DNA from: Fusobacteriaceae bacterium
Lineage (GTDB): Bacteria; Fusobacteriota; Fusobacteriia; Fusobacteriales; Fusobacteriaceae
DNA: 64,000 bases
Reading direction: 5' to 3'
NCBI GenBank assembly: GCA_017984315.1
Contig: JAGNZR010000001.1
Location: 34,783-98,782, forward strand
The notes beneath the pieces were generated by a model that saw only the letters and a list, made by a program, of their open reading frames with translations, ran no database searches and was not told where the DNA came from. The position numbers and the translations under genes were made by a program. This document shows, in pieces, positions 1 to 9,921 of the stretch (within the stretch, counting starts at the first letter, position 1; each line of letters begins with the position of its first letter).

Positions 1-331
1 TCTCTTTATACCCCATATTTATAAACAACTCTAAATTTTCAACTTTAGTAAAAACTAGTGAACTATCATACCCCTCACTGAACATCTTATTTAAAATATC
101 AGTTACTATTTTTCCTGATACCCCTTCCCCTCTCATTGAAGAATCTATGGCAAAACATTTCAGTATATTTTTTGTTTTTGAAGCAGTAGCAACTATCCTA
201 TCCTCTGAATCTCTAAGAACAATTGTATAGTCACAATCTTCATCAAAATTAAGCTCATTCTCTTTCAAAAATAATCTTAAATCTTGCATTTCAAATTTAT
301 TTTTATAATTTACTTTTTCTACCGAATTCAT
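1..331 (-). CDS. citC: [Citrate [pro-3S]-lyase] ligase, N-terminal part (cut by window edge)
   Basis: An open frame starts with ATG at 331 and runs off the left edge, giving about 110 N-terminal residues. They look like the GNAT-type N-terminal domain of CitC, the AMP-forming ligase that acetylates the prosthetic group of citrate lyase. The stretch 'ILKCFAIDSSMRGEGVSG' matches the acetyl-CoA-binding loop of that domain, and 'FINMGYKE' follows further on. The C-terminal nucleotidylyltransferase domain lies outside the window. The gene sits 18 bp after the lipoprotein gene on the same strand, so probable co-transcription. A stand-alone GNAT acetyltransferase cannot be excluded from the N-terminus alone. 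Confidence 0.75.
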   Translation of the reverse strand, partial: MNSVEKVNYKNKFEMQDLRLFLKENELNFDEDCDYTIVLRDSEDRIVATASKTKNILKCFAIDSSMRGEGVSGKIVTDILNKMFSEGYDSSLVFTKVENLELFINMGYKE

Positions 332-349
332 TTTTTCTCCTCAATTTTA

Positions 350-1012
350 TTAATAAGTTACTGATGTATCTTTAGAACTGTCATCTTCATCATCTATATT
401 AAAATCTTCTATATTTTTTGTTGAACCACTACTTTGCATATCTCTTGAACTATTATTTGCAGGAAGTGAAACTCCACTTATAGCTCCTTTTACTTTAGAT
501 AACTGTTCCTGCAATAATACAGTATATTTAGTTAAAGCATTTTTAGATTCTTGAAGTACCTCAGAACGTGGAGCAGTTACCAAAACATAAGCTCTTTTTT
601 CATCACTCCAATTCCCTTTTTCTGACAATCTTGGTGCAACTTTCTCTACTGTATAACTTGTTAAATCAGGAATAACTGGAGTATATATTTTTTTCATATA
701 AGCCTCCATATCTATAATGAAAGAGTTGTACACCATCCCTGATTCCTTTGCAATTGCCTCTTTCAAATTATTTTTTGCATCTGCAGAAGCTTTAGATAAT
801 GCAAAGCTGATCCCACTCTCTGTTATTGGTGCTGATCCTATCCCATAAAGTTCAGTTTCTAAATTAACTTTAGACATAGCTTCTGTTCTTACATTTTGAG
901 GAACTGGTTCTAAAAAGTCAGTTGTTGCTTTCCCTATATTATCTAGTGCTGCACAACTACATAAAAATAAGCTCATTACAATTAAAATAAACTTGTTTAT
1001 TCTTTTTTTCAT
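350..1012 (-). CDS. LPP20-like outer-membrane or periplasmic lipoprotein
   Basis: This 220-residue protein starts with a basic n-region and a hydrophobic segment ending in a lipobox (L-C-S-C, Cys about residue 20), so it should be lipidated and exported. The stretch around residues 55-95 ('LYGIGSAPITESGISFALSKA') resembles the LPP20/FlgT-type N-terminal fold found in several Gram-negative lipoproteins. The C-terminus is low-complexity, rich in Ser and Asp. It lies 11 bp downstream of the chorismate mutase gene and 18 bp upstream of citC. The function is unknown; lipoprotein status is confident, the LPP20 link is tentative. Confidence 0.7.
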   Translation of the reverse strand: MKKRINKFILIVMSLFLCSCAALDNIGKATTDFLEPVPQNVRTEAMSKVNLETELYGIGSAPITESGISFALSKASADAKNNLKEAIAKESGMVYNSFIIDMEAYMKKIYTPVIPDLTSYTVEKVAPRLSEKGNWSDEKRAYVLVTAPRSEVLQESKNALTKYTVLLQEQLSKVKGAISGVSLPANNSSRDMQSSGSTKNIEDFNIDDEDDSSKDTSVTY

Positions 1013-1023
1013 TAATCTCCCCC

Positions 1024-1584
1024 TTATAGTTTTATATTACAAATTGCTACCCCTTTGTATAACTCATCAAAAGATATTACATAAAAATACTCTTTCTCTT
1101 TATTAAAAATTTCAGTTTCAACTTTTAAAATAATATTTTTTTCTAAATGTTTTTCTAATTTATCTTCACTTAAAATAATAAAATCATAGTTTTTATATCT
1201 ATTTATTTCACTTAAAAACTCTTTTTCTATAAGAGTATTATCATTTTCTTCAAATTCAAAATTTACACTATTTCCAAATATTTTTAAAGCTACAAACAAA
1301 CTTTTCTCTCCAAAAGATAAAATAGAGAAACTCTTCTCTAAAGCTCTGCATCCAGAGATAATCTCCTTGAAAATCCCTTTAATAGATTCTTTATGCATTT
1401 TTTTTGACATAGATGATAATTTTTCTAAAATTTCTATCTCTCTTTCAGGTATATAAAAAGGGGTTAAATTTTTCTTTTTTAGTATTCCTACTTGATTGAC
1501 TATTTCAGCCCTCTCTTCTAATAATTCTAATATTTTTAAGTCTATTTTATTTATTTTATCTCTTAACTCTTTAAGCTTTAACAT
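1024..1584 (-). CDS. Chorismate mutase, AroQ class, with extra C-terminal region
   Basis: The first 85 residues form a typical AroQ helical chorismate mutase domain: 'LRDKINKIDLKILELLEER', then Lys-rich helix 1, 'FYIPEREIEILEKL', and a third helix with 'EIISGCRALE'. The enzyme converts chorismate to prephenate for Phe/Tyr synthesis. The remaining 100 residues are AT-driven Lys/Glu/Asn-rich sequence that I do not recognise; no complete prephenate dehydratase motif is seen there. It heads a minus-strand group with the lipoprotein and citC and is divergent from accD, with 212 bp of AT-rich intergenic DNA between. Confidence 0.75.
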   Translation of the reverse strand: MLKLKELRDKINKIDLKILELLEERAEIVNQVGILKKKNLTPFYIPEREIEILEKLSSMSKKMHKESIKGIFKEIISGCRALEKSFSILSFGEKSLFVALKIFGNSVNFEFEENDNTLIEKEFLSEINRYKNYDFIILSEDKLEKHLEKNIILKVETEIFNKEKEYFYVISFDELYKGVAICNIKL

Positions 1585-1796
1585 AAAACTCCTACCTTTT
1601 ATATAAATAATATAGTATAATATCTTATAATAAAACTTTTATATATACTTTTTTATTGGGCATTATCTGCCACAATACAACATATTTATTTTAATAATAT
1701 TACACCAAAAAAAAAGAAAAATAAAGATTTTATTGAAAATGAAGAATAAATTTTATAAAATTAATAGCACTGTAAATTTATTTAAGGAGGAAAGTT

Positions 1797-2699
1797 ATGG
1801 GTTTCTTTTCTATTAAAAGAAAAAAATATGCAACTTTAACTGTAAAAAATGAAGAAATCGAAAAAGAATTAAATAGAAATAATAATTTAATCAATAATGA
1901 AGAGGAGTTAAAAGATACCTCTGATAAATCTTCTACACTTTGGATAAAATGTCCAAGTTGTGAAGAGATGGTCTACAAAAATGATATCGATAATAACATG
2001 AGAAAATGTACTCTTTGTGATCACTATTTTTCAATGAGTGCATGGGAAAGAATTGCTCTTTTAATTGATGATGGTAGTTTTGAAGAGATGGATAAAGATT
2101 TAAAATCTGATGATCCACTAAATTTCCCACAATACAAACAAAAATACAAAGATACTGTTGAAAAAACTGGTCTTAATGACGGGGTTATCTCTGGTGTTGG
2201 AACTATTAACGGACTAAAAGTTAGTATTGCCTCTATGGATTTTGGATTTTTAGGTGGAAGTATGGGGTCTGTTGTTGGTGAAAAAATAACTCGTGCTATA
2301 GAAAGAGGAGCTGAACTTTCTATCCCTGTTCTAGTTGTATCAACTTCTGGAGGAGCTAGAATGCATGAAGGGATCATCTCTCTTATGCAGATGGCTAAAA
2401 CTTCTGCTGCAATTGAAAGGTTAAAGCTTAAAGGGGTCCCTTATGTAGCTATTCCTGTAGATCCTACTACTGGTGGTGTTACGGCTTCTTTTGCAATGCT
2501 TGGAGATATAATTTTAAGTGAACCTAAAGCTTTAATAGGTTTTGCTGGTGCTAGAGTAATCGAGCAGACTATAAAGCAAAAACTCCCTGAAGGGTTCCAA
2601 AGAAGTGAATTTTTACAAGAGCATGGTATGGTTGATGTAATCGCTAAAAGAGAGGATATGAAACAAACTTTATACAACTTCTTAAGTTGTACAATGTAG
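1797..2699 (+). CDS. accD: Acetyl-CoA carboxylase carboxyltransferase subunit beta
   Basis: A 300-residue AccD. Residues about 52-76 form the four-cysteine zinc ribbon (CPSC ... CTLC), followed by the crotonase-like carboxyltransferase domain with 'STSGGARMHEG' and 'GGVTASFAMLGD' glycine-rich loops. With AccA it transfers carboxyl from carboxybiotin to acetyl-CoA, the first committed step of fatty acid synthesis, in the cytosol. ATG at 1797 follows an AAGGAGG at a good distance. The first 45 residues are a variable Lys/Asn-rich extension before the zinc finger. The stop is 8 bp before the AccA start, so the pair is translated from one message. Confidence 0.96.
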   Translation: MGFFSIKRKKYATLTVKNEEIEKELNRNNNLINNEEELKDTSDKSSTLWIKCPSCEEMVYKNDIDNNMRKCTLCDHYFSMSAWERIALLIDDGSFEEMDKDLKSDDPLNFPQYKQKYKDTVEKTGLNDGVISGVGTINGLKVSIASMDFGFLGGSMGSVVGEKITRAIERGAELSIPVLVVSTSGGARMHEGIISLMQMAKTSAAIERLKLKGVPYVAIPVDPTTGGVTASFAMLGDIILSEPKALIGFAGARVIEQTIKQKLPEGFQRSEFLQEHGMVDVIAKREDMKQTLYNFLSCTM

Positions 2700-2707
2700 G
2701 AGGAATT

Positions 2708-3646
2708 ATGAAATTTGAAGAAAAAGTTCAAGAGATAGAGCAAAAATTAGCAGCTTTAATTAAATTTTCAGAAGAGAAAAAAATTGACCTATCATCTGAA
2801 ATAGAAAAATTAACTGTTCAAAGGGATGAAGTTTTAAAAGAAACTTATTCTAAACTTACTTCTTGGGATAAAATATTTGTAGCTAGACACCCTGAAAGAC
2901 CTTATACATTAGATTATATAGAGCAATTGGGTACAAATTTTGTTGAACTTCATGGAGATAGGCTATTTAAAGATGATCCTGCTATTGTAGGTGGACTTTG
3001 TAAAATCGATGGAAAAAACATTATGGTTATTGGTCACCAAAAAGGTAGAACTACAGAGGAAAAAATTCATAGAAATTTTGGAATGCCAAATCCTGAAGGG
3101 TACAGAAAAGCTTTAAGACTTATGAGAATGGCAGAAAAATTTAATGTCCCTATTTTAACTCTTATTGATACTCCAGGTGCTTATCCTGGTATTGAAGCTG
3201 AGGAGCATGGGCAGGGAGAAGCAATTGCTAAAAATCTAATGGAGATGGCTGGAATTAAAGTTTCAATGATTTCTGTTGTTATTGGTGAAGGTGGAAGTGG
3301 TGGAGCCTTAGCCCTTGGAGTAACTGATAAAATTTATATGTTACAAAATGCAGTTTACTCTGTAATCTCTCCTGAAGGGTGTGCAGCAATCCTTTTTAAA
3401 GATGCATCAAGAGCTCCTGAAGCTGCTGAAAGTCTTAAAATTTCTGCTGCTGATTTAGTAGGTTTAAATATCATTGACGGAATTATAGAAGAGCCTGTTG
3501 GTGGAGCGCATAGAGATCATAAATGTATAGCAAATAACCTTAAAAAGGTCATATTAGAATCATTTTCAGAGTTAGAAAAACTTAATGTAGAAACTTTACT
3601 GGAAAACCGTTACACTAAATTCAGAAGTATAGGAAAGTTTTTCTAA
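2708..3646 (+). CDS. accA: Acetyl-CoA carboxylase carboxyltransferase subunit alpha
   Basis: This is a 312-residue AccA, the partner of the preceding AccD. It shows an N-terminal helical segment, 'ARHPERPYTLDYIEQL', 'GHQKGR', 'LIDTPGAYPGIEAEE' and 'GEGGSGGALALG', all characteristic of the alpha carboxyltransferase. ATG at 2708 is preferred over an upstream in-frame codon at 2687 because the AGGAGG at 2698-2703 lies just before it and 2687 would overlap accD. No biotin carboxylase genes are visible in the window. Confidence 0.96.
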   Translation: MKFEEKVQEIEQKLAALIKFSEEKKIDLSSEIEKLTVQRDEVLKETYSKLTSWDKIFVARHPERPYTLDYIEQLGTNFVELHGDRLFKDDPAIVGGLCKIDGKNIMVIGHQKGRTTEEKIHRNFGMPNPEGYRKALRLMRMAEKFNVPILTLIDTPGAYPGIEAEEHGQGEAIAKNLMEMAGIKVSMISVVIGEGGSGGALALGVTDKIYMLQNAVYSVISPEGCAAILFKDASRAPEAAESLKISAADLVGLNIIDGIIEEPVGGAHRDHKCIANNLKKVILESFSELEKLNVETLLENRYTKFRSIGKFF

Positions 3647-3712
3647 AAATAAATTAATATTTTTTTTACTATTTATACTATACTCATTAACCGATTTTTA
3701 GAGGGGTAACTT

Positions 3713-4681
3713 ATGATAAAAAAAATTGCAATTTTAACTAGTGGTGGAGATGCCCCTGGTATGAATGCAGCAATAAGAGCTGCTGCTAAATATGCTATGA
3801 ATTTAGGGATGCATGTCTACGGAGTTAATAGAGGTTATTTAGGAATGCTAAATGATGAAATATTTCTTATGGAAGAATCTTATGTATCTGGAATAATTGA
3901 TAGAGGGGGGACTAAACTTCTCACTGCTAGATGCTTAGAATTTAAAGAACCAAAATTTAGAACTATAGCTGCCCAAAACCTTAAAAGAAGAGGGATTGAA
4001 GGGTTAGTTGTCATTGGTGGGGATGGTTCTTATAGAGGTGCTGACCTGCTTTATAAAGAGCATGGTATCAATGTGGTTGGTATCCCTGGAACTATTGATA
4101 ATGACATAATTGGAACGGATTTTACTATAGGGTTTGACACTTGTTTAAACACTATACTAGATGCAATTTCAAAAATTAGAGATACTGCAACTTCTCATGA
4201 AAGAACTATTTTAATTGAAGTTATGGGAAGAAATGCTGGTGATTTAGCATTATACTCTGCTCTTGCAGGTGGTGGAGATGGTCTTTTAATCCCTGAAATT
4301 GAAAACTCTATAGAGCTTTTGCCTCTTCAAATTAAAGAGCGTAGAAGAAATGGTAAACTTCATGATATTGTTCTAGTTGCCGAAGGTGTTGGAAAAGTAT
4401 CTGATATTGAAGAATTTTTGAAACAAAAAATGTCATCAGAAGTAAGAAGTGTTGTTTTAGGTTATGTTCAAAGAGGGGGGATCCCTTCTGGATTTGATAG
4501 AATCTTAGCAACAAAAATGGCAGTTAAAGCTGTTCAATTATTAGATGAAAAAATTAGTGGCGTAATGGTTGGAATTGAAAATAATAAAATTATTACTCAC
4601 CCTATCTCTTATGCATGGGAAGGTACACGTGAAACTTCTCTTGAAGCTGATTATGATATTGTTAGAGTTTTAGCAAAATAA
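3713..4681 (+). CDS. pfkA: ATP-dependent 6-phosphofructokinase
   Basis: A 322-residue bacterial PFK, the normal length. Signature pieces are 'GGDAPGMNAAIR' near the N-terminus (ATP phosphate binding), 'GGDGSYRGA', the catalytic 'GTIDNDI' with its Asp pair, 'EVMGRNAG' and 'ILGYVQRGG'-type substrate loop ('VLGYVQRGGIPSGFDR'). It phosphorylates fructose 6-phosphate in glycolysis. Gly after GGDG indicates ATP rather than pyrophosphate as donor. It lies 66 bp after accA and ends at a strong terminator. Confidence 0.97.
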   Translation: MIKKIAILTSGGDAPGMNAAIRAAAKYAMNLGMHVYGVNRGYLGMLNDEIFLMEESYVSGIIDRGGTKLLTARCLEFKEPKFRTIAAQNLKRRGIEGLVVIGGDGSYRGADLLYKEHGINVVGIPGTIDNDIIGTDFTIGFDTCLNTILDAISKIRDTATSHERTILIEVMGRNAGDLALYSALAGGGDGLLIPEIENSIELLPLQIKERRRNGKLHDIVLVAEGVGKVSDIEEFLKQKMSSEVRSVVLGYVQRGGIPSGFDRILATKMAVKAVQLLDEKISGVMVGIENNKIITHPISYAWEGTRETSLEADYDIVRVLAK

Positions 4682-4688
4682 ATAAAGA

Positions 4689-4730
4689 AATAACCTGATC
4701 ACTTAAACAGTGCAGGTTATTTTTTATTTG
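4689..4730 (+). terminator. Rho-independent terminator after pfkA
   Basis: Stem AATAACCTG (4689-4697) pairs with CAGGTTATT (4713-4721), with an inner CACT/AGTG pair continuing the helix, followed by a T-rich tail. Confidence 0.9.
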
Positions 4731-4810
4731 ATATTGCTTTATTCTGTTTTTTAATATAAGATAACATCGAATATAAAAATACAGAAAACTAAAAAGGAGT
4801 TTTGAATATT

Positions 4811-5404
4811 ATGAACAGTAATTCTTTAGAGAAACTGATTGATGAACTGAATAAACTGCCTGGTATTGGAAGAAAAAGTGCAACAAGAATTGCTTTTCAT
4901 ATGCTTAATATTAGTATGCAAGATGCTATAAAATTTTCAAATACAATTTTAGAAGCAAAACGAAATATAAAAAAATGTGTTACTTGTGGCAATTTATCAG
5001 AAAAAACCGAATGCACAATTTGTGGCAATGAGTTCAGAGATAAATCAATTATCTGTATTGTTGAGGACAGCAGAGATATTATCTCCTTTGAGAAAACTGG
5101 AAAATATAAAGGGGTTTATCATGTGTTAGGTGGTAAATTAGCACCTTTAAAAGGTATTACTCCTAATAAGCTTAATATAGAGTCTCTATTAAAACGAGTA
5201 TCATTTGGTTCTATCAAAGAGATTATAATCGCTATAAATCCTGATTTAGAAGGGGAAACTACAACTTTATATCTTTATAAATTATTGAAAGAATTTAATA
5301 TAAAAATTACTAGAATAGCTAGTGGAATCCCTATTGGTGGCAATATTGAACATGCTGATTCTGCTACAATCTCTAGAGCTTTAGAAGGTCGTCAAGAAAT
5401 TTAA
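4811..5404 (+). CDS. recR: Recombination mediator RecR
   Basis: A 197-residue RecR with the helix-hairpin-helix 'LPGIGRKSATRIAFHML' at the N-terminus, a four-cysteine zinc finger ('CVTCG ... CTIC') around residues 55-72, and a TOPRIM domain beginning 'IICIVEDSRDI'. It acts with RecO/RecF to load RecA at gaps. I choose ATG at 4811, 11 nt after the AGGAG at 4795; an in-frame TTG at 4802 is too close to that SD. Confidence 0.95.
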   Translation: MNSNSLEKLIDELNKLPGIGRKSATRIAFHMLNISMQDAIKFSNTILEAKRNIKKCVTCGNLSEKTECTICGNEFRDKSIICIVEDSRDIISFEKTGKYKGVYHVLGGKLAPLKGITPNKLNIESLLKRVSFGSIKEIIIAINPDLEGETTTLYLYKLLKEFNIKITRIASGIPIGGNIEHADSATISRALEGRQEI

Positions 5405-5432
5405 TTTATTTATATTATTTGGAGGTATTTAA

Positions 5433-7067
5433 TTGAAAAAAATTTTATATGCTACTCTTTTAGTTTTAATTAACTTAAGTGTTTATAGCAGTGAGTATGT
5501 AACAGAAGTAAAGGTTATCCAAGGAAAAATTATTGAAGAAAAAAATTCTTTAAATTCTACAGAAAAAACTCTCCCCACTCCAAATGAGGTAGTTAGCATA
5601 AAAAATAGTGAACCAAGCACTCCAGAGCAAACTCCTGCTCCTAGTGTTGTGGCAACCCCTGAACCTGTAAGCACAGTAGTTTCTACTGAAAATACTGTTA
5701 ACAGCGAGCTTATTGCTACTTCTGACCCTATTGAAAAAGAGATTCCTGAAAATCCAACTGTATCTAATACAACTGACTCTAAATATAACTTTACTAAAGT
5801 TCATAATTTAAAAGTCACTGATGCACCTAATTCTGACAAAAAATCAGATTTTTTAAGAATTAATACAAGAGTGACTGTTTTAGAAGAAAAAACTATTGGG
5901 GATTCTAAACCTGTAAAATACTCAAAAATACAATATAAAAAAGATAATAAAGTTACAACAGGGTGGATAAAAAGCGATGCTTTAACAAATAAAGCCACTG
6001 ATATTTTACCTAAAAATTGGTCTGCAATTGATTTAAAGCCAATGCCTAAAAAAAATTATACAAGCAATCCTAGAGTAGTCGTTAAAGGTATTTATGTATC
6101 TGCAACTTCTTTATCAGTTACAAAAAGCTTAGACAGACTTATTGATCTGGCAAATAAAACTGAGATTAACGCCTTTGTTGTTGATGTAAAAAATGATGAT
6201 GGACACCTTTTATGGAAAATGCCTAATGTAGTTTCTAAACATGGTATCCCTTCAGATAATAGAGCACCATTTAAAGATATTGCCCCTACTATAGAGAAAC
6301 TTAAAAAAAATAATATCTATTTAATAGCAAGAATCGTATCTTTTAAAGATCCAACTTATGCTAAAACAAAAAATAATAGAACAATAGTAGATAAAAGAAC
6401 TGGTAAACCATTCACTAATGCTGATGGGCTTATCTGGGTTTCAGCTCATGATAGAGAGTTATGGCAGTATAATATAGATGTTGCAAAAGAGGCTGCTAAA
6501 GCTGGTTTCAATGAGATTCAGTTTGACTATGTTAGATTCCCAGCTTCTAATGGTGGAAAATTAGATCCATATTTAGATTATAGAAATCCAAATGGAGAGA
6601 GTAAACCTGTTGCAATTCAAAAATATTTAAAAGAGGCTTATAAACAACTATCTCCATTAGAAGTTTATACTGCTGCGGATGTTTATGGTCAAGTAGGTTC
6701 ATCCCCTGATGATATGGCTCTTGGGCAATATTGGGAAGCGGCTTCTAATGCTGTTGACTATATCTGTCCTATGGTTTATCCAAGCCACTACGCAAATGGT
6801 ACTTATGGTACAAAGATTCCTGATGCAGAGCCATATAAAACAGTTTACGGCTCTACTAGAGACTCTTTAAATAGAAATCACAATATTGATACTCCTGCTG
6901 TTGTAAGAACTTGGATACAAGACTTTACTGCACGTTGGGTTAAAGGGTATATCAACTATGGTATTAAAGAAGTTAACACTCAGATTAAAGCTTTGAATGA
7001 TTTAGGACAAAAAGAGTATATTCTTTGGAATGCAAGTAACAGATATAGCTTTGAAAAAGCAAATTAA
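5433..7067 (+). CDS. Exported putative glycoside hydrolase (GH13-like / DUF4015 family) with SH3-like domain
   Basis: A 544-residue exported protein. It starts at TTG (5433) 7 nt after GGAGG (5421-5425); residues 1-20 form a signal peptide. Residues 30-110 are a Pro/Thr/Ser/Glu-rich linker, 120-190 resemble a bacterial SH3-type wall-binding domain, and 210-540 form a TIM-barrel-like domain with 'VKNDDGHLLWKM', 'GFNEIQFDYVRFP' and 'YICPMVYPSHYANGTYG', hallmarks of the putative glycosyl hydrolase family. It may act on cell-surface or extracellular polysaccharide (inference). A hairpin terminator follows. Confidence 0.82.
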   Translation: MKKILYATLLVLINLSVYSSEYVTEVKVIQGKIIEEKNSLNSTEKTLPTPNEVVSIKNSEPSTPEQTPAPSVVATPEPVSTVVSTENTVNSELIATSDPIEKEIPENPTVSNTTDSKYNFTKVHNLKVTDAPNSDKKSDFLRINTRVTVLEEKTIGDSKPVKYSKIQYKKDNKVTTGWIKSDALTNKATDILPKNWSAIDLKPMPKKNYTSNPRVVVKGIYVSATSLSVTKSLDRLIDLANKTEINAFVVDVKNDDGHLLWKMPNVVSKHGIPSDNRAPFKDIAPTIEKLKKNNIYLIARIVSFKDPTYAKTKNNRTIVDKRTGKPFTNADGLIWVSAHDRELWQYNIDVAKEAAKAGFNEIQFDYVRFPASNGGKLDPYLDYRNPNGESKPVAIQKYLKEAYKQLSPLEVYTAADVYGQVGSSPDDMALGQYWEAASNAVDYICPMVYPSHYANGTYGTKIPDAEPYKTVYGSTRDSLNRNHNIDTPAVVRTWIQDFTARWVKGYINYGIKEVNTQIKALNDLGQKEYILWNASNRYSFEKAN

Positions 7068-7097
7068 TTTTACATATTTTAATTGAAAGAATAGAAA

Positions 7098-7132
7098 AAT
7101 AAAGAGGTTATACACCTCTTTATTTTTTTATT
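7098..7132 (+). terminator. Rho-independent terminator
   Basis: Stem AATAAAGAGGT (7098-7108) and ACCTCTTTATT (7114-7124) around a 5-nt loop, then a T-run, 30 bp after the GH-like gene. Confidence 0.88.
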
Positions 7133-7215
7133 ATAACTGTTCAATAAAAGATATTCAAAAAAACTATGTATCGTGTTATAATATTGTATATGTACTTTTT
7201 TGGGAGTTGGTATTT

Positions 7216-8073
7216 TTGGATGGTATAATTTGCATTAATAAACCTAAAGGGATTACTTCCTTTGATGTGGTTAGAAAATTAAAGAAAATATTAAAAGAAA
7301 AAAGAATAGGACACACTGGTACTCTTGATCCTTTAGCTACAGGTGTAATGATTATCTGCATTGGAAGAGCAACTAAAATGGTACAAGACTTAGAAGGCAA
7401 AGATAAAGATTATATCGCTGGTTTTGAACTAGGATATAAAACTGACACTTATGATTTAGAAGGGACTGTTGTAGCTTCTAAAGAGTTTGATTCTATCCCT
7501 TTGGAAACTTTAAATGAAGTTTTAGAACTTTTTAAAGGGGATATAAAACAAGTCCCACCTATGTACTCAGCTCTTAAAGTTGATGGAAAAAGACTTTATG
7601 ATTTAGCTAGAGAAGGGATTACTGTTGAAAGAAAAGAGAGAGATGTTAAGATTACCTCTCTTTATTTACAAGATTTTAACGGCAGATCTGGCAATTTATT
7701 TTGTTCTGTATCTAAAGGAACGTATATCCGTTCATTAGTTTATGATATTGGTGAAACTCTTGGAGTTTATGCAACTTTAACAGATCTTATGAGAACAAGA
7801 GTTGGGGATACTCCCATTTCAAAATGTTATACTTTAGAAGAGGTTGAAACTTTGTGTGAAAATTCAAACTTCGATTTTATATCTAGTGTTGAAAAGTATT
7901 TCAATTATCCTAAATTAGAGATTTTGAATGATGAACAGCTGAAATATTATAAAAATGGTAACAGCTTTTCTTACATAAAAGATAATGGTTATTATTCAAT
8001 ATATTATAACGATGAATTTATTGGACTTGGAAATGTAACAAGAAATAGATTACAGGCTTATAAATATTTTTAA
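7216..8073 (+). CDS. truB: tRNA pseudouridine(55) synthase
   Basis: A TruB with 'GIICINKPKGITSFDVVRKL', the catalytic motif 'GHTGTLDPLATG' (Asp about residue 36), 'VPPMYSALKVDGKRLYDLAREG' and the C-terminal 'SKGTYIRSLVYDIGE'. It makes pseudouridine 55 in the T-loop of tRNAs. The start appears to be TTG at 7216, 9 nt after GGAG at 7203-7206; a TTG at 7207 directly abuts the SD. It is followed 33 bp later by typA. Confidence 0.94.
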   Translation: MDGIICINKPKGITSFDVVRKLKKILKEKRIGHTGTLDPLATGVMIICIGRATKMVQDLEGKDKDYIAGFELGYKTDTYDLEGTVVASKEFDSIPLETLNEVLELFKGDIKQVPPMYSALKVDGKRLYDLAREGITVERKERDVKITSLYLQDFNGRSGNLFCSVSKGTYIRSLVYDIGETLGVYATLTDLMRTRVGDTPISKCYTLEEVETLCENSNFDFISSVEKYFNYPKLEILNDEQLKYYKNGNSFSYIKDNGYYSIYYNDEFIGLGNVTRNRLQAYKYF

Positions 8074-8106
8074 ATAAAAAAAAAATTAAAATAAAGGAAG
8101 TGTTTA

Positions 8107-9918
8107 ATGAAAATTAAAAATGTAGCTATTATAGCTCACGTAGACCACGGAAAAACAACTTTAGTTGACTGTCTTTTAAGACAAGCTGGAGTATTTGGAG
8201 CTCATGAGCTTGAAAAAGTCGAAGAGAGAGTAATGGATTCTAATGACATTGAAAAAGAAAGAGGAATTACTATATTTGCTAAAAATGCCTCTGTTCATTA
8301 TAAAGATTATAAAATAAACATTGTTGATACTCCAGGACATGCTGACTTTGGTGGAGAAGTACAAAGAATTATGAAAATGGTTGACTCTGTTATCTTATTA
8401 GTTGATGCTTTTGAAGGTACAATGCCTCAAACTAAATATGTACTGAAAAAAGCTTTAGAGCAAGGTCACAGACCAATAGTTGTTGTTAATAAAATTGACA
8501 GACCTAATGCAACTCCTGAAGAAGTTCTATACACTATCTACGATTTATTCTTAGAGCTTAATGCTAATGAGCACCAATTAGAGTTCCCAGTTGTTTATGC
8601 ATCTGGTAGAGGTGGATTTGCTAAACTGAATCTAAATGATACTAGTGATAATATGGAACCATTATTTGAAACTATAATAGAGCATGTTCAAGATCCTGAA
8701 GGTTCTAAAGATGAAGATTTACAATTCTTAATCGCTAATATTGAATATGATAACTACGTTGGTAAAATAGCAGTAGGTAGAGTATATAATGGTACTGTTA
8801 GAAAGAACCAAGAAGTTATTTTAATAAAAAGAGACGGAAAACAAGTTAAAGGTAAAGTATCTGTAATTTATGGTTACGAAGGGCTAAAAAAAGTTGAAGT
8901 TCTTGAAGCTTCTGCTGGGGATATTATCTCTATTGCTGGTCTTCCAAATATTGATATTGGAGAAACAATTGCTGATCCTATTAATCCAAAAGCATTACCA
9001 CTTATTGATATAGATGAACCTACACTTGCTATGACTTTCATGGTTAACGACTCTCCATTTGTTGGAAAAGATGGAAAATTAGTTACATCTAGAAATATTT
9101 GGGATAGATTACAAAAAGAGCTTCAAGGTAATGTAAGTATGAGAGTAGAAGCTACTGAATCTGCAGATGCTTTCATCGTTAAAGGTAGAGGAGAGCTTCA
9201 ACTTTCTATACTTTTAGAGAATATGAGAAGAGAAGGATATGAAGTTGCAGTTTCTAGACCAAGAGTTATCTTCAAAGAGATTGATGGAGAGACTTTTGAG
9301 CCAATCGAATTAGCAGTAATTGATGTTGATGATAACTTTACAGGTATAGTAATCGAAAAATTAGGAAAAAGAAAGGGAGAGTTAGTAACGATGAATCCAG
9401 GTACTGACGGGTATACTCGTTTAGAGTTTAAAATACCTGCAAGAGGACTTATAGGTTATAGAAGTGAGTTCTTAACAGACACAAAAGGAACTGGAATTTT
9501 AAATCACTCTTTCTATGATTTTGAAATTTACAAAGGGGATATCCCTGCAAGAAATAAAGGGGTATTAGTCTCTTTAGAAACTGGTAAAACAATAGCTTAT
9601 GCATTAGGAAACTTACAAGATAGAGGTATTATGTTCCATGATCCAGGTGTTGAAGTTTATGAAGGTATGGTTATTGGAGAGCATAACAGAGAGAATGACT
9701 TAGTTGTAAACGTTTGTAAAATGAAAAAACTTACAAATATGAGAGCTTCTGGTTCTGATGACGCTATTAAGCTTGCATCACCAAGAAAAATGACTCTTGA
9801 GCAAGCCTTAGAATATATTGCTGATGATGAATTAGTAGAAGTAACACCTAATTTCATTAGAATAAGAAAAAGATTCTTAAATGATAATGACAGAAAAAAA
9901 GCTGAGAAAAAGGGGTAA
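8107..9918 (+). CDS. typA: Ribosome-associated translational GTPase TypA/BipA
   Basis: This is a 603-residue TypA, full length. The GTPase domain has G1 'AHVDHGKTT', G3 '[12 protein letters not shown]' and G4 'NKID'. EF-Tu-like domain 2 follows, then EF-G-like domains III and V and the BipA-specific C-terminal domain ('[20 protein letters not shown]', '[10 protein letters not shown]'). It binds the ribosome and supports assembly and stress growth. The next gene starts 3 bp after its stop. Confidence 0.97.
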   Translation: MKIKNVAIIAHVDHGKTTLVDCLLRQAGVFGAHELEKVEERVMDSNDIEKERGITIFAKNASVHYKDYKINIVDTPGHADFGGEVQRIMKMVDSVILLVDAFEGTMPQTKYVLKKALEQGHRPIVVVNKIDRPNATPEEVLYTIYDLFLELNANEHQLEFPVVYASGRGGFAKLNLNDTSDNMEPLFETIIEHVQDPEGSKDEDLQFLIANIEYDNYVGKIAVGRVYNGTVRKNQEVILIKRDGKQVKGKVSVIYGYEGLKKVEVLEASAGDIISIAGLPNIDIGETIADPINPKALPLIDIDEPTLAMTFMVNDSPFVGKDGKLVTSRNIWDRLQKELQGNVSMRVEATESADAFIVKGRGELQLSILLENMRREGYEVAVSRPRVIFKEIDGETFEPIELAVIDVDDNFTGIVIEKLGKRKGELVTMNPGTDGYTRLEFKIPARGLIGYRSEFLTDTKGTGILNHSFYDFEIYKGDIPARNKGVLVSLETGKTIAYALGNLQDRGIMFHDPGVEVYEGMVIGEHNRENDLVVNVCKMKKLTNMRASGSDDAIKLASPRKMTLEQALEYIADDELVEVTPNFIRIRKRFLNDNDRKKAEKKG

Positions 9919-9921
9919 TTT